Source: Deinococcus sp. AB2017081 (lineage in GTDB: Bacteria; Deinococcota; Deinococci; Deinococcales; Deinococcaceae). From it: a stretch of 64,000 bases of DNA. Shown here in pieces: positions 9,590 through 27,457 of the stretch; the first letter of the stretch is position 1; every line of letters begins with the position of its first letter. The notes beneath the pieces were generated by a model. That model had not been told where the DNA came from, ran no database searches, and saw nothing but the letters and a program-made list of their open reading frames with translations. The position numbers were made by a program, and so were the translations under genes. The stretch covers positions 1,233,501 through 1,297,500 of the forward strand of contig NZ_CP140098.1 of assembly GCF_034440735.1 (NCBI RefSeq), in the 5' to 3' direction.

Positions 9590-10005
9590 CCGGCGGGGAC
9601 GGACTCTGACCGCAAGGCGCCGCCTGCGTTCCGTGGGCACGCCGTCCGGCCTCGGGCAGGGGCAAAGCTGAGCAGCCAGCACCATGGAGTTCACTCCGGG
9701 CGGTGGGTGGAATATCGTCGTCTCTGTTCAGCACACGCAGGCGCAGCCTGAGACCTACCGTGTCGTCCTGTCCACGTGTGACGTGGAGCAGACCGCTTCG
9801 CGCCACCGTGGCGGCGTGGTCAGCACCTGTCCGAAGACCGTGCGGTTCACCGGCTGCAGGCCGCAATCGTGATAAAACTGGGGAGTACCGCAGTCTGTCC
9901 GTCCGTCCGTGTCCGTGAGTGTCCCTCTCTTTTTTTCGGGAGTCTCGTGCCCTTTTTCACGAGTTGTCCGGGATCAGGAGACACAGGGGCAAAAGGGGAG
10001 AGAAC
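9590..10005. other. 416-bp region upstream of the nuo operon
   Basis: This presumably holds the nuo promoter, but no strong -35/-10 pair stands out. Visible are GATAAAACT near 9871, tandem GTCC units (9893-9915), a run of seven T (9930-9936) and a 6-bp hairpin CTCGTG/CACGAG with a T-rich loop (9944-9963). A Shine-Dalgarno AGGGGAG lies at 9994-10000. A possible 62-codon ORF sits inside it. Confidence 0.5.
9684..9872 (+). CDS. Possible small ORF (62 aa), unrecognised
   Basis: An open frame beginning MEFTPGGGWNIVV, predicted to be beta-rich with three Cys and a basic end. Third-position G+C is fairly high, but no Shine-Dalgarno or -10 box marks the ATG and I know no family for it. It could equally be non-coding leader sequence of the nuo operon. 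Confidence 0.2.
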   Translation: MEFTPGGGWNIVVSVQHTQAQPETYRVVLSTCDVEQTASRHRGGVVSTCPKTVRFTGCRPQS

Positions 10006-10371
10006 ATCGAACAGTACGCCAATTTTGTGATCATGCTGCTCGTCGCCCTGGGGATCGCCGTCCTGGCCGTGATCGTCAGCGCCATTCTGGGGCCGAAGAA
10101 ACGCGGCAGCCGTACCAAACTCATGGCCTACGAGAGCGGCAACGACCCCGAGCACGGCGGCGTCGGCACCGGCCAGCGCTTCCCGGTGCACTTCTATCTC
10201 GTCGCGATGCTCTTCATCGTGTTCGACATCGAAACCGCCTTCTTCTACCCGCTGGCCGTGGCCTACCAGAAGCTCGTGCCCTTCGCGTTCTTCGAGGCGC
10301 TGACCTTCGTGCTGCTGCTGCTGGTCGGCTACGTGTACGTGCTGAAGAAGAAGGTGCTGGAATGGGCTTAA
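10006..10371 (+). CDS. nuoA: NADH-quinone oxidoreductase subunit A
   Basis: A membrane subunit of complex I near the quinone channel: three hydrophobic helices, the loop with YESGNDP and the Asp/Glu pair in [10 protein letters not shown], all diagnostic of NuoA. The start is problematic. Homology begins at about IEQYANF, and the only good Shine-Dalgarno, AGGGGAG (9994-10000), sits five bases before an ATC codon at 10006, giving 121 residues. Conventional alternatives are GTG 10027 or ATG 10033, with no properly spaced ribosome site, or GTG 9919, which adds a basic 29-residue extension. It is the first gene of the nuo operon. Confidence 0.9.
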   Translation: MEQYANFVIMLLVALGIAVLAVIVSAILGPKKRGSRTKLMAYESGNDPEHGGVGTGQRFPVHFYLVAMLFIVFDIETAFFYPLAVAYQKLVPFAFFEALTFVLLLLVGYVYVLKKKVLEWA

Positions 10372-10534
10372 GAGCGGGCACTCCTACGCTGATGGCGCAC
10401 GAGAGGCGAAGGGCCGCCCCTGAGCCTGGGGCCAGCGAAAACGTAGCGGGCAGAGGGCAGAGGGCTGAGGGCCAACTGCACTGTTGCGGTCTGCTCTCGG
10501 CCCTCAGCTCTCTGCAACCGCCGGAGGTGCCCCC
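10372..10534. repeat. CAGAGGG-type repeat and hairpin in the nuoA-nuoB gap
   Basis: A 163-bp non-coding junction. Units of GCAGAGGG recur at 10450-10473. The 17-nt arm 10457-10473 pairs with 10499-10515 at 16 of 17 positions around a 25-nt loop, giving a long hairpin in the transcript. The nuoB Shine-Dalgarno GGAGGT follows at 10523. The same repeat family occupies the C-D, H-I and I-J gaps. Confidence 0.7.
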
Positions 10535-11071
10535 ATGCCCCTGAAAGAACTCTTCGAGAAGGACTGGCAGGAACTGGAGTCCGAGGGCGTGCTGTTCTCC
10601 AGCCTGGAGAAACTGGTCGCGTGGGGACGCAGCAACTCGCTGTGGCCGGCGACGTTCGGGCTGGCGTGCTGCGCGATCGAGATGATGAGCAGCACGAATG
10701 CCCGCAACGACATGAGCCGCTTCGGCAGCGAGGTCTTCCGCGCGTCTCCCCGGCAGGCCGACGTGATGATCGTCGCCGGTCGCCTGAGCAAGAAGATGGC
10801 CCCGGTCATGCGCCGCGTGTACGACCAGATGCCCGATCCCAAATGGGTGATCAGCATGGGCGCGTGTGCCAGCAGTGGCGGCATGTTCAACAACTACGCC
10901 ATCGTGCAGAACGTGGACAGCGTGGTGCCGGTCGATATCTTCGTGCCCGGCTGCCCGCCGCGCCCCGAGGCGCTGATCTACGCCGTCATGCAGCTCCAGA
11001 AAAAGGTGCGTGGCGAGGCCTTCGACGAACTCGGCCACCAGCTGCCCATGGTGGATGCGTGGACACGATGA
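10535..11071 (+). CDS. nuoB: NADH-quinone oxidoreductase subunit B
   Basis: The 178-residue subunit that holds cluster N2, the last iron-sulfur centre before quinone. All four ligands are present: the tandem Cys45-Cys46 in [10 protein letters not shown], Cys111 in GACASSGG and Cys140 in [10 protein letters not shown]. The start ATG is preceded by GGAGGT; the frame is open 51 bp upstream but that part is repeat-derived. It ends ten bases before nuoC. Confidence 0.97.
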   Translation: MPLKELFEKDWQELESEGVLFSSLEKLVAWGRSNSLWPATFGLACCAIEMMSSTNARNDMSRFGSEVFRASPRQADVMIVAGRLSKKMAPVMRRVYDQMPDPKWVISMGACASSGGMFNNYAIVQNVDSVVPVDIFVPGCPPRPEALIYAVMQLQKKVRGEAFDELGHQLPMVDAWTR

Positions 11072-11081
11072 GGGGGGCACC

Positions 11082-11795
11082 ATGACCGGCGACGACAGGG
11101 GAGGCGGCAAGCTCAGCGGCCGCGAGGGCTTCGCGCAGTCCTCACAGTCGGGTACCCCGAAACCCGTGCCGGTGCCAGTGGCCCCCACCACGCCAGCCCC
11201 CGAGCCGCGCGACCTGACCCCGCTGATCCGCACCCTGAAGCTCACCGAGGATCACGCCGCCGAACCGACCGTGATCGTCAGTCCGGATGAACTGCTGCAG
11301 GTGGCCCAGGCCCTGAAAGCTCACGGATTCATGCTGATGGACTCGGTGGGCATCGACTACCTGGCGTATCCCGAGGCCCGACCCAAACGCTTCGCGGTGC
11401 TGCACAACATCTACCACCCGCACGACCACCGCCGCCTGTTCCTGCGCGTGTGGCTCGACGACGGCGAGACGCTGCCCAGCGTGTACCCCGTGTGGCGGGC
11501 CGCGAACTATCTGGAGCGCGAGGTCTACGACCTGATCGGCGTGACGTTCACCGGCCACCCCGATCTGCGCAAGGTGCTCACGCCGGATGATCTGGAAGGC
11601 CACCCGCTGCGCAAGGATTTCCCGCTGGGCGAGTCTCCCACCCTGTTCCGCGACGGCCGGTTCCTCGATCCCGCCGCCTTCCGTGCGGGCCTGACCGGCC
11701 AGAGCGGCGGCCTGACCGGCTACCGGGGCGAACTGCGGCGCGGCCAGGGCACGGATCGCCTGCCGCCGGTGATGCCGGAAGGGGGGCCGAAGTGA
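11082..11795 (+). CDS. nuoC: NADH-quinone oxidoreductase subunit C
   Basis: A 237-residue 30-kDa-type subunit of the peripheral arm, separate from NuoD (not the fused NuoCD of enterobacteria). The hallmark block [21 protein letters not shown] and the GHPLRKDFP motif are intact. The first 40 residues are Pro/Gly-rich and low in complexity, typical of a disordered tail. The start ATG follows GGGGGG. It contains no cofactor and contacts NuoB and NuoD. Confidence 0.96.
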   Translation: MTGDDRGGGKLSGREGFAQSSQSGTPKPVPVPVAPTTPAPEPRDLTPLIRTLKLTEDHAAEPTVIVSPDELLQVAQALKAHGFMLMDSVGIDYLAYPEARPKRFAVLHNIYHPHDHRRLFLRVWLDDGETLPSVYPVWRAANYLEREVYDLIGVTFTGHPDLRKVLTPDDLEGHPLRKDFPLGESPTLFRDGRFLDPAAFRAGLTGQSGGLTGYRGELRRGQGTDRLPPVMPEGGPK

Positions 11796-11910
11796 GGATG
11801 CGGAGGGCAGACAGCAGAGGGCAGAGGGCCAGAAGCGGAGAGCAGCAGGCGGTTGAGGTTTCAGCCATCTGCCATCTGCCCTCAGCCCTCTGCGGCACCG
11901 GAGGTGCCTC
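11796..11910. repeat. CAGAGGG-type repeat and hairpin in the nuoC-nuoD gap
   Basis: GCAGAGGG units at 11802-11830 face their complement CTGCCCTCAGCCCTCTGC at 11876-11893. The two arms pair over about 16 of 18 positions. The nuoD Shine-Dalgarno GGAGGT lies directly after the hairpin. This is the same repeat as in the nuoA-nuoB gap, with a different loop. Confidence 0.7.
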
Positions 11911-13205
<1,295 letters not shown>

Positions 13206-13209
<4 letters not shown>

Positions 13210-13652
13210 AAACTGTTATGGATGATCCCGCTTCGAAGAACTTGCCCGTGCAGGCATTCGTATTTCCAGAAGGTACGGATACTGATCACTTCACGGATGG
13301 TTTTCTGGACAATGTGAACGAAATTCTGGAAGTTGTGTGGCCAGATGCCTACTTGGCAACACTCGTTCATGTCATTGAAAACGAGCGGACGCTCAGAGAG
13401 CGGTTCGTTAAATTGCTGAGAGCCGAGTGCTTTGAAAGCCTGTGGTTGCCCAGCGGCATAGAAATTAGCGCGGCTAGAATAGATGCAGACGCTGATTTCC
13501 AAGATAGATTGAAGGTGGATGCCGTGAACTTTGCGGTAAGTAGAGATTATTTCCAGCTTGTTTACATTGAGCCGCAGATGTTTGGCGAGCACGTCATGTT
13601 TGCTGATCTGGATGATCAGCGCCGGATATCAGATGTCTGGTGCCCGGGATGA
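13206..13652 (+). CDS. Low-G+C orphan gene inserted between nuoD and nuoE
   Basis: A 148-residue acidic protein that I do not recognise. It begins [12 protein letters not shown], contains [12 protein letters not shown], an [23 protein letters not shown] helix pair and a strand-rich end ([15 protein letters not shown]). There is no signal peptide, membrane helix or metal motif. Base composition departs sharply from its neighbours: 26, 26 and 25 G+C per 60 bases at 13261, 13321 and 13501, against 42 of 60 inside nuoD. The GTG start overlaps the nuoD stop (GTGA) and its stop overlaps a possible nuoE ATG (ATGA), so it is embedded without breaking translational coupling. Complex I has no such subunit; acquisition is the likely explanation. 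Confidence 0.85.
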
Positions 13653-14280
13653 AAGGAGTTTCCGAGTTGACGTACTTTGCAGACAAATCACCCCTCGTGG
13701 CGGATATCTTCAGCCGCTACCCGGATTCGCCGCAGGGCCGCCGTTCGGCGCTGATGCCGCTGCTGCGGGAAGTGCAGGACGCCGAGGGCTTCATCTCCGA
13801 GGCCCGCATGGCGGAAATCGCGGCGCTGTGCGGCACGACGGCCACGGAAGTCCGGTCGGTCATGAGCTTTTATTCCACGTACCACACGGTGCCGACCGGG
13901 AAATACCACCTTCAGGTCTGCTCCACGCTGATGTGTGCCCTGAAGGGCTCGGACGAGCTGTGGGACGAACTGGTGTCGCAGCTGGACGTGCAGCCGGGCG
14001 AGGTCAGCGCGGACGGCCGCTTCAGCGTGCAGAAGGTCGAGTGCCTGGGCTCGTGCGGCACCGCGCCCATGATGCAGATCAACGACGACGGCTACTACGA
14101 GAATGTCGGCCCCGGCAAGTGTGCCCGGATTCTGGCGGCGCTGCGGCAGGATCTGCAGCCCCTGCCGGACAATCCCGTGCCGGTGACGGTCACGCCGGAC
14201 GGGCGGCAGAGGCTCGCCAGCGGCGAGATCGTGGGCACCAGTATCACGGGCCTGAACCGGATGCCCGGAGGGGAGTCCAT

Positions 14281-14284
<4 letters not shown>
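13649..14284 (+). CDS. nuoE: NADH-quinone oxidoreductase subunit E
   Basis: The 24-kDa thioredoxin-like subunit carrying the [2Fe-2S] cluster N1a. Ligands are Cys91 and Cys96 (CSTLMC) and Cys132 and Cys136 (CLGSC), numbered from ATG 13649. That ATG overlaps the stop of the inserted gene. However, AAGGAG (13653-13658) is better placed for the TTG at 13667, which would give [11 protein letters not shown] and fits family starts better. The 3' end overlaps nuoF by ATGA. Confidence 0.95.
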
Positions 14285-17793
<3,509 letters not shown>

Positions 17794-17795
<2 letters not shown>

Positions 17796-17892
17796 TGGCG
17801 TCCGCTGCGCTCCAGATGTTCCGGGACAGCGCCGGAACCTCCTCCGCTCCGCAGACGCCATCTCGGCTCCTGCTCGCTTCGCTCGGGTTCCA
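17794..17892 (-). repeat. Structured dispersed repeat, copy 4 (reverse orientation)
   Basis: It lies in the nuoG-nuoH gap. The outer stem GATGGCGTC (17794-17802) pairs perfectly with GACGCCATC (17854-17862). The inner stem GTTCCGG (17818-17824) pairs with CCGGAAC (17832-17838) around a 7-nt loop. Read on the minus strand the joints GCGGAGCGGAGGA and TGGAGCGC match the other copies, and GAACCCGAG (complement of 17882-17890) precedes the outer stem as elsewhere. The outer arm starts inside the nuoG stop codon. Confidence 0.6.
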
Positions 17893-17930
17893 GGGGCGGT
17901 TCCCGCCCCCTGCACCGGAGGACACCTAAC

Positions 17931-19106
<1,176 letters not shown>

Positions 19107-19171
19107 GATGGAGCAGAGAGCAGACCGCAGAGGGCAGAGGGCACGGACTGCCCCCGAAAAAGGAGTTTTAC
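19107..19171. repeat. CAGAGGG-type repeat in the nuoH-nuoI gap
   Basis: GCAGAGAGCAGACC and GCAGAGGGCAGAGGGC (19117-19142) belong to the same unit as the repeats in the A-B and C-D gaps, here without the full complementary arm. They are followed by AAAAAGGAG, the nuoI Shine-Dalgarno. Confidence 0.6.
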
Positions 19172-19708
19172 ATGGGCGTGCTTGAAATCGCCAAGGGCAT
19201 GGGCCTGACCCTGGGCAAGATGTTCCAGAAGCCCCTGACCGTCAGTTATCCCGAGCAGCGGGCCACCTTGCAGCCCCGCTTCCGTGGGCGGCACGTGCTC
19301 ACGCGGCACCCCGGCACCAATCTGGAGAAGTGCATCGGGTGCTCGCTGTGTGCGGCGGCGTGCCCCGCCTACGCGATCTACGTCGAGGCCGCCGAGAACG
19401 ATCCGGCCAACCCTGTGTCGCCCGGCGAGCGCTACGCCAAGGTCTACGAGATCAACATGCTGCGCTGCATCTTCTGCGGCATGTGCGAGGAAGCGTGCCC
19501 CACGGGCGCGGTCGTGATGGGCAATGAGTTCGAGATGGCCGATTACCGCTACGGCGATTTCGTGTACGCCAAGGAGGACATGCTGGTCGGCACCGAGGGC
19601 AGCCTGCCCCAGCGCCGCGAGGCCGCGAGGAAGGGCAAACCCGTCCGCCTGGGGTTCCAGGTGGAGGGCGGCGTCCGCGCCGAACTGGAGGGGGTGAAGT
19701 ACAAGTGA
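19172..19708 (+). CDS. nuoI: NADH-quinone oxidoreductase subunit I
   Basis: A 178-residue ferredoxin-type subunit holding clusters N6a and N6b. Both motifs are complete: Cys54, 57, 60, 64 ([12 protein letters not shown]) and Cys99, 102, 105, 109 ([12 protein letters not shown]), with the usual Cys crossing between clusters. An N-terminal amphipathic helix ([14 protein letters not shown]) docks it to the membrane arm. The start is set by AAAAAGGAG seven bases upstream. Confidence 0.97.
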   Translation: MGVLEIAKGMGLTLGKMFQKPLTVSYPEQRATLQPRFRGRHVLTRHPGTNLEKCIGCSLCAAACPAYAIYVEAAENDPANPVSPGERYAKVYEINMLRCIFCGMCEEACPTGAVVMGNEFEMADYRYGDFVYAKEDMLVGTEGSLPQRREAARKGKPVRLGFQVEGGVRAELEGVKYK

Positions 19709-19811
19709 TGCAGAGGGGAGAGGGCAGAGCGCAGAGAGCAGACAGGGGCGTCCGGACGTACTTCCGCAGCGCCCGGAGCCCACAGCTCAGCGCCCCCGCC
19801 GGAGGCCGCGG
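19709..19811. repeat. CAGAGGG-type repeat in the nuoI-nuoJ gap
   Basis: GCAGAGGGGAGAGGGCAGAGCGCAG begins right after the nuoI stop (19711-19741) and degenerates into GAGCAGACAGG. A partner arm is incomplete. The gap ends with GGAGG, the nuoJ ribosome site. Confidence 0.6.
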
Positions 19812-20431
<620 letters not shown>

Positions 20432-20432
<1 letters not shown>

Positions 20433-20734
20433 TGGTGCCGACGACGAGTTACGTGGCCCTGTCGGGCGTGCTGTTCGCGCTGGGCATGATCGGTGTCCTG
20501 ACCCGGCGCACGGCGATCATGGTCTTCCTGTCGGTGGAACTCATGCTCAATGCCGCGAACCTGGCCCTGGTGGCCTTCGCGCGGGCGTGGAACGACCCGA
20601 CCGGCCAGACCGCCGTCTTCATCGTGATGACCCTGGCCGCCGCCGAGGTGGCGATCGGCCTGGCGATCATCGTCGCCATCTTCCGCAAGCGCGAGACGAC
20701 CAACGTGGACGATCTCGCGGGCATGAAAGGCTGA
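20432..20734 (+). CDS. nuoK: NADH-quinone oxidoreductase subunit K
   Basis: A 100-residue antiporter-like subunit (Mrp/MnhC type) with three membrane helices. The two buried Glu residues known to matter for proton pumping are visible in [14 protein letters not shown] and [13 protein letters not shown]. The ATG at 20432 shares its first base with the nuoJ stop; a GTG three bases earlier is possible. nuoL follows with no gap. Confidence 0.97.
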
Positions 20735-22684
<1,950 letters not shown>

Positions 22685-22697
22685 GAAGACGTTGCGG

Positions 22698-22808
22698 TGA
22701 GTCGGAGACGAACCCGACCGGAGGGAGTAGCAACGGCGGCCAGACTCCGGCGATGGAAACGCTGGTCGGCGAAGTGTTCGATCAGCGTTGGAATCAGAGG
22801 AGTGTGGC
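22698..22808 (+). repeat. Structured dispersed repeat, copy 2 (nuoL-nuoM gap)
   Basis: It opens with GAGTCGGAGACGAACCCGA, matching copy 3. The outer stem CCAGACTCC (22740-22748) pairs with GGAGTGTGG (22799-22807) at 8 of 9 positions. The inner stem AACGCTGGTCG (22758-22768) pairs with CGATCAGCGTT (22779-22789) at all 11 positions, counting one G-U. The joints CGATGGA and TGGAATC are those of the family. The GAGGAG ribosome site of nuoM is built into the 3' arm, and the element ends one base before the ATG. Confidence 0.7.
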
Positions 22809-24260
22809 ATGAGCCGCGACTTCATCCGGCTGCTGCCCACCTTCATGGTGTTCCTGCCCATGCTCGGCAGCCTGCTGCTGCTGGTCACGCCCAAGCGCTG
22901 GCGCGACGAGGTGGCGGGCCTGCTGTGTGCCCTGACGCTGGGGATCGGCTTCATGATCTGGCGGGCAGGCGGTAGTGACCTGCTGAGCGTGCCGTGGGTG
23001 CCGGCGCTGGGGATCACATATTCCACCGAACTGTCAGGCGTGAGTCTGGCACTGGCGATGGTCACGGCGTTCATGTCGTTCATCGCGGTGCTGTACGCGG
23101 CGCGGCGCATTCCCAACCCCGGCACCATGCTGGCACTGATCCTCGCCATGGAGACCGGACTGCTGGGCATCTTCGCGGCGCGGGATCTGGTGCTGTTCTA
23201 CGTGTTCTTCGAGGATGCGCTGCTGCCCTCGCTGCTCATGCTCGCCATCTACGGCAAGGCGGGGCGCATGCGGGCGCTGGTCAAATTCGCCGCGTACACG
23301 CTGTTCGGCTCGCTGCTCATGCTGGTCTCGATCATCGGGATCAAGTACCTGGGGGGCAGCCCGACCTTCGCGCTGGCCGATCTGAGGGCCAACGTCGTGC
23401 CTGCGGGCTCCGCGCAGACGTGGCTGTACGTGGCCTTCCTGACCGCCATGGCCGTCAAGCTGCCGCTGTGGCCGCTGCACGCGTGGCTGCCGGACTTCCA
23501 CGAGCAGAACCACGACAGCGGCATCCCGGATGTCATGGGCACGCTGTACAAGGTCGGGGGCTACGGGGTGTTCATCTTCGGCATCACGCTGTTCCCCGAC
23601 GCCTCGCTGGAACTGCGGCCGGTGCTGATGGGTCTCGCGGCCTTCACCGCGCTGTACGCGGCGTGGATCGCCTTCCACCAGACCGACTGGAAGCGCCTGC
23701 TGGCCTACGCGGGCCTGAGCCACATGGGCTTTGTCGCGCTCGGCGTGTTCTCGCTGAACGAGACGGCCGTGATCGGCGCGATGTACCTCCTGGCCTTCCA
23801 GAACCTGTACACCGGGGCGCTGTTCCTGGCGGTCGGGATGCTCCAGGAGCGCACCGGCAGCATCGAGGTGCGTGTGGGCGGCGTCATGACCCAGGCGGGT
23901 GCCCTGGGTGGCCTGACGCTGGCCCTGTGGCTCGCCAGCATCGCCGTGCCGGGCATGGCCGGTTTCATCGGGGAATTCTCGATCCTGCTGGGCGCCTACC
24001 AGGTGTTCCCGTGGCTGGCCTTCGTGGCCGGGATCACGACCATCGCGGCCGCCGCGTACGCCCTGACCGCCTTCCAGCACACCTTCTGGCAGGCGCGGCC
24101 CACCGGGGGGATTCCCGTGGGTGACCTCGTGCATACCGAGTGGCTGATCCTGATCCTGCCGCTCGCCGTGGCGATCTTCTTCGGGGTGTACTCCGCCCCG
24201 GCCCTGAACCTCATGCAACCCGCCGTGAAGGCCGTGCTCGCCGCACTTGGGGGAAACTGA
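22809..24260 (+). CDS. nuoM: NADH-quinone oxidoreductase subunit M
   Basis: A 483-residue antiporter-like proton-pumping subunit with about 14 membrane helices. The key Glu sits in FYVFFEDALLPSLLML, the Lys-bearing helix in MAVKLPLWPLHAWLPDFHEQ and the conserved LLAYAGLSHMGFV follows. The start is placed at ATG 22809, where GAGGAG from the repeat element is correctly spaced. One base separates its stop from the nuoN start. Confidence 0.96.
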   Translation: MSRDFIRLLPTFMVFLPMLGSLLLLVTPKRWRDEVAGLLCALTLGIGFMIWRAGGSDLLSVPWVPALGITYSTELSGVSLALAMVTAFMSFIAVLYAARRIPNPGTMLALILAMETGLLGIFAARDLVLFYVFFEDALLPSLLMLAIYGKAGRMRALVKFAAYTLFGSLLMLVSIIGIKYLGGSPTFALADLRANVVPAGSAQTWLYVAFLTAMAVKLPLWPLHAWLPDFHEQNHDSGIPDVMGTLYKVGGYGVFIFGITLFPDASLELRPVLMGLAAFTALYAAWIAFHQTDWKRLLAYAGLSHMGFVALGVFSLNETAVIGAMYLLAFQNLYTGALFLAVGMLQERTGSIEVRVGGVMTQAGALGGLTLALWLASIAVPGMAGFIGEFSILLGAYQVFPWLAFVAGITTIAAAAYALTAFQHTFWQARPTGGIPVGDLVHTEWLILILPLAVAIFFGVYSAPALNLMQPAVKAVLAALGGN

Positions 24261-24261
24261 C

Positions 24262-25770
<1,509 letters not shown>

Positions 25771-25789
25771 GCCGGGCGGAGCACACGCA

Positions 25790-25819
25790 GCAGGCCGCGT
25801 CATCTCGGACGCGGCCTGC
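25790..25819. terminator. Terminator-like hairpin between nuoN and the EPS locus
   Basis: GCAGGCCGCGTC (25790-25801) pairs perfectly over 12 bp with GACGCGGCCTGC (25808-25819), loop ATCTCG. It separates two convergent transcription units. Neither side has a real U tract, so it may stop both directions by stability alone or with Rho. Confidence 0.6.
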
Positions 25820-25834
25820 ACTGCTGGCGCCGGC

Positions 25835-27457
25835 TCAGCGCCGTTCGGGGTGCAGGGCGGGCTGTGGTCGGTCTGCGCCGGAGTCGAGACGGTGCGCTGT
25901 GGCCGTGACCCGCCCGCCGCGCTGACGGGTCAGGACGCCGCCCAGCACCGGCACGCCCGCCGCATCGGCCACAGTGAGCGCCCATTCAAGATCCGGACTG
26001 CGGGCGACGCCCAGATCCGCGACCAGCAGCACGCCTGCCGTGCCCGGAGCGGCCGCCAGGGCGTCCGGGCAGTCCAGCAGTGGGGGAGCATCGATGAGGA
26101 CGGCGTCGTAGGCGGCGCTCCACTGGCGCAGCAGGTCTGCGAAGGCCGGGTGGTGGACGCCGGGCGGCGGGCCAGTGGGCGAGTCGTCGGTGTCGGCGGG
26201 CAGCAGATCGATCCGTCCACCCACGCGGGCCACCTGCGCGACCTGCGGGTCATGACACGCGCCGCTGAGCGTGGTGGCGACGCCGTACGCCGGGTTGACC
26301 GCGGCACCGGGCAGCGGTACCCACGGCGCCACGTGCAGCGGCCACAGGTGCCGCTGTCGACTCGCGGAGCCCCGCGCGTCGACGATCAGGATGCGCAGGC
26401 CGCTGTCGCCCAGGTTCGCGGCCAGCGTGGCGACCACGGCGCTGGTGCCCTGGCCGGCGCGGGTACCGCAGATGACCAGCACCGGCAGCGGCGCCCGTGC
26501 CAGCAGCGGCAGGAGCTGTACGCGCAGGAAGCCCACAGCGTCGTGCAGGGGGCCACGGTGGCTGCGGAGCACCAGATCCGGCAGTGGGCCGGTCAGGGGC
26601 AGGTCGCCCAGCACCGGCAGCCCCAGGCGATCCAGATCCGCCGCACTGCGCACGCGGCGGCGCACGGCCTGCACCAGCAGCGCGGCGGCCGACGTACCCA
26701 GCAGGGTCAGCAGCCCGGCCAGCGCGGCGTCCCGGGTGGGGCGCGGCGCGATGGGGCCATCCGGCGTGACCGGCCGCGCCACCAGGGTTAGGGTGCCGGT
26801 GGCCGTGACCTCCAGCAGCTTCAGCTGCCACACGGTGCGGATCAGCTGTTCGCGGGCACCGCCGGGTTCCGAGTCGGGCAGCAGCGTGCTGGTCCGGGCG
26901 ATCTGGTTCTCCAGCGCCTGGCGGGCGACCACGTAACGGTACCGGGCGCGCTGGGCATCCCACGCGAGCAGCGAGCGGGCGGCGGCCCCGGCCAGGGCCT
27001 GCGCGGTCTCCGCACGGTCGGCCCGCGCCACGATGCCGTACACGCCGCGCTGCTGCTGATCCACGCGCGCCCTGACCAGCAGGTGCCGGAACTCGCGGGT
27101 GCGCAGTTCGGCCCGCAGGGTGCCCGCCAGCGCGTCTGCCTGCTCCGCCGGCAGACCCGATGCCGGCAGCCGGCCGATGATGTCGCTGACCAGGGCGGCG
27201 CTGTGCAGCACCTCGTCGACGGCGGTCGGTGTGACGGGCGGCGCACTGGCCGTGATGTCCAGATCCGCCGCGTCCCGCGCCCCGGTCACGGACATCACGC
27301 TCGCCACGGACTCGTACACGCGGGGCTGCCCGCGCTGGGCGGCATACGTGCCGGCCGTGGTCAGGATGGTCGCCAGCGCGATGCCCACGGCCGCCGGTCG
27401 CAGGTGCCGCAACACCTGCCGCAGTTCGATGTCGTCGTGCACCGGGCCGGAGCGCAT
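25835..27457 (-). CDS. Wzz/BY-kinase-like polysaccharide protein with degenerate P-loop
   Basis: 540 residues. The Wzz-type half has membrane helices at about 21-40 and 246-265 flanking a helical periplasmic region. The cytoplasmic half is the P-loop fold of bacterial tyrosine autokinases (CpsD/Wzc C-terminus). The Walker A loop reads GTRAGQGTSA (331-340), where the nucleotide-binding Lys of the usual PGEGKS is replaced by Thr. The Walker A' Asp (ILIVD, 360) and Walker B (AVLIDAPP) survive. No C-terminal tyrosine cluster is present. A TAATG junction couples it to the upstream paralog. It probably controls chain length or assembly without kinase activity. Confidence 0.8.
   Translation of the reverse strand: MRSGPVHDDIELRQVLRHLRPAAVGIALATILTTAGTYAAQRGQPRVYESVASVMSVTGARDAADLDITASAPPVTPTAVDEVLHSAALVSDIIGRLPASGLPAEQADALAGTLRAELRTREFRHLLVRARVDQQQRGVYGIVARADRAETAQALAGAAARSLLAWDAQRARYRYVVARQALENQIARTSTLLPDSEPGGAREQLIRTVWQLKLLEVTATGTLTLVARPVTPDGPIAPRPTRDAALAGLLTLLGTSAAALLVQAVRRRVRSAADLDRLGLPVLGDLPLTGPLPDLVLRSHRGPLHDAVGFLRVQLLPLLARAPLPVLVICGTRAGQGTSAVVATLAANLGDSGLRILIVDARGSASRQRHLWPLHVAPWVPLPGAAVNPAYGVATTLSGACHDPQVAQVARVGGRIDLLPADTDDSPTGPPPGVHHPAFADLLRQWSAAYDAVLIDAPPLLDCPDALAAAPGTAGVLLVADLGVARSPDLEWALTVADAAGVPVLGGVLTRQRGGRVTATAHRLDSGADRPQPALHPERR

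Noticed and set aside
8750..9694. 314-codon minus-strand frame opposite the secreted protein gene
   Set aside because: No start signal and Arg/His/Pro-rich composition; the plus-strand frame has a clean signal peptide and -10 box.
10440..11900. CAGAGGG units considered as a CRISPR array
   Set aside because: Units are only 7-8 bp, imperfect, without regular unique spacers, and no cas gene is in the window.
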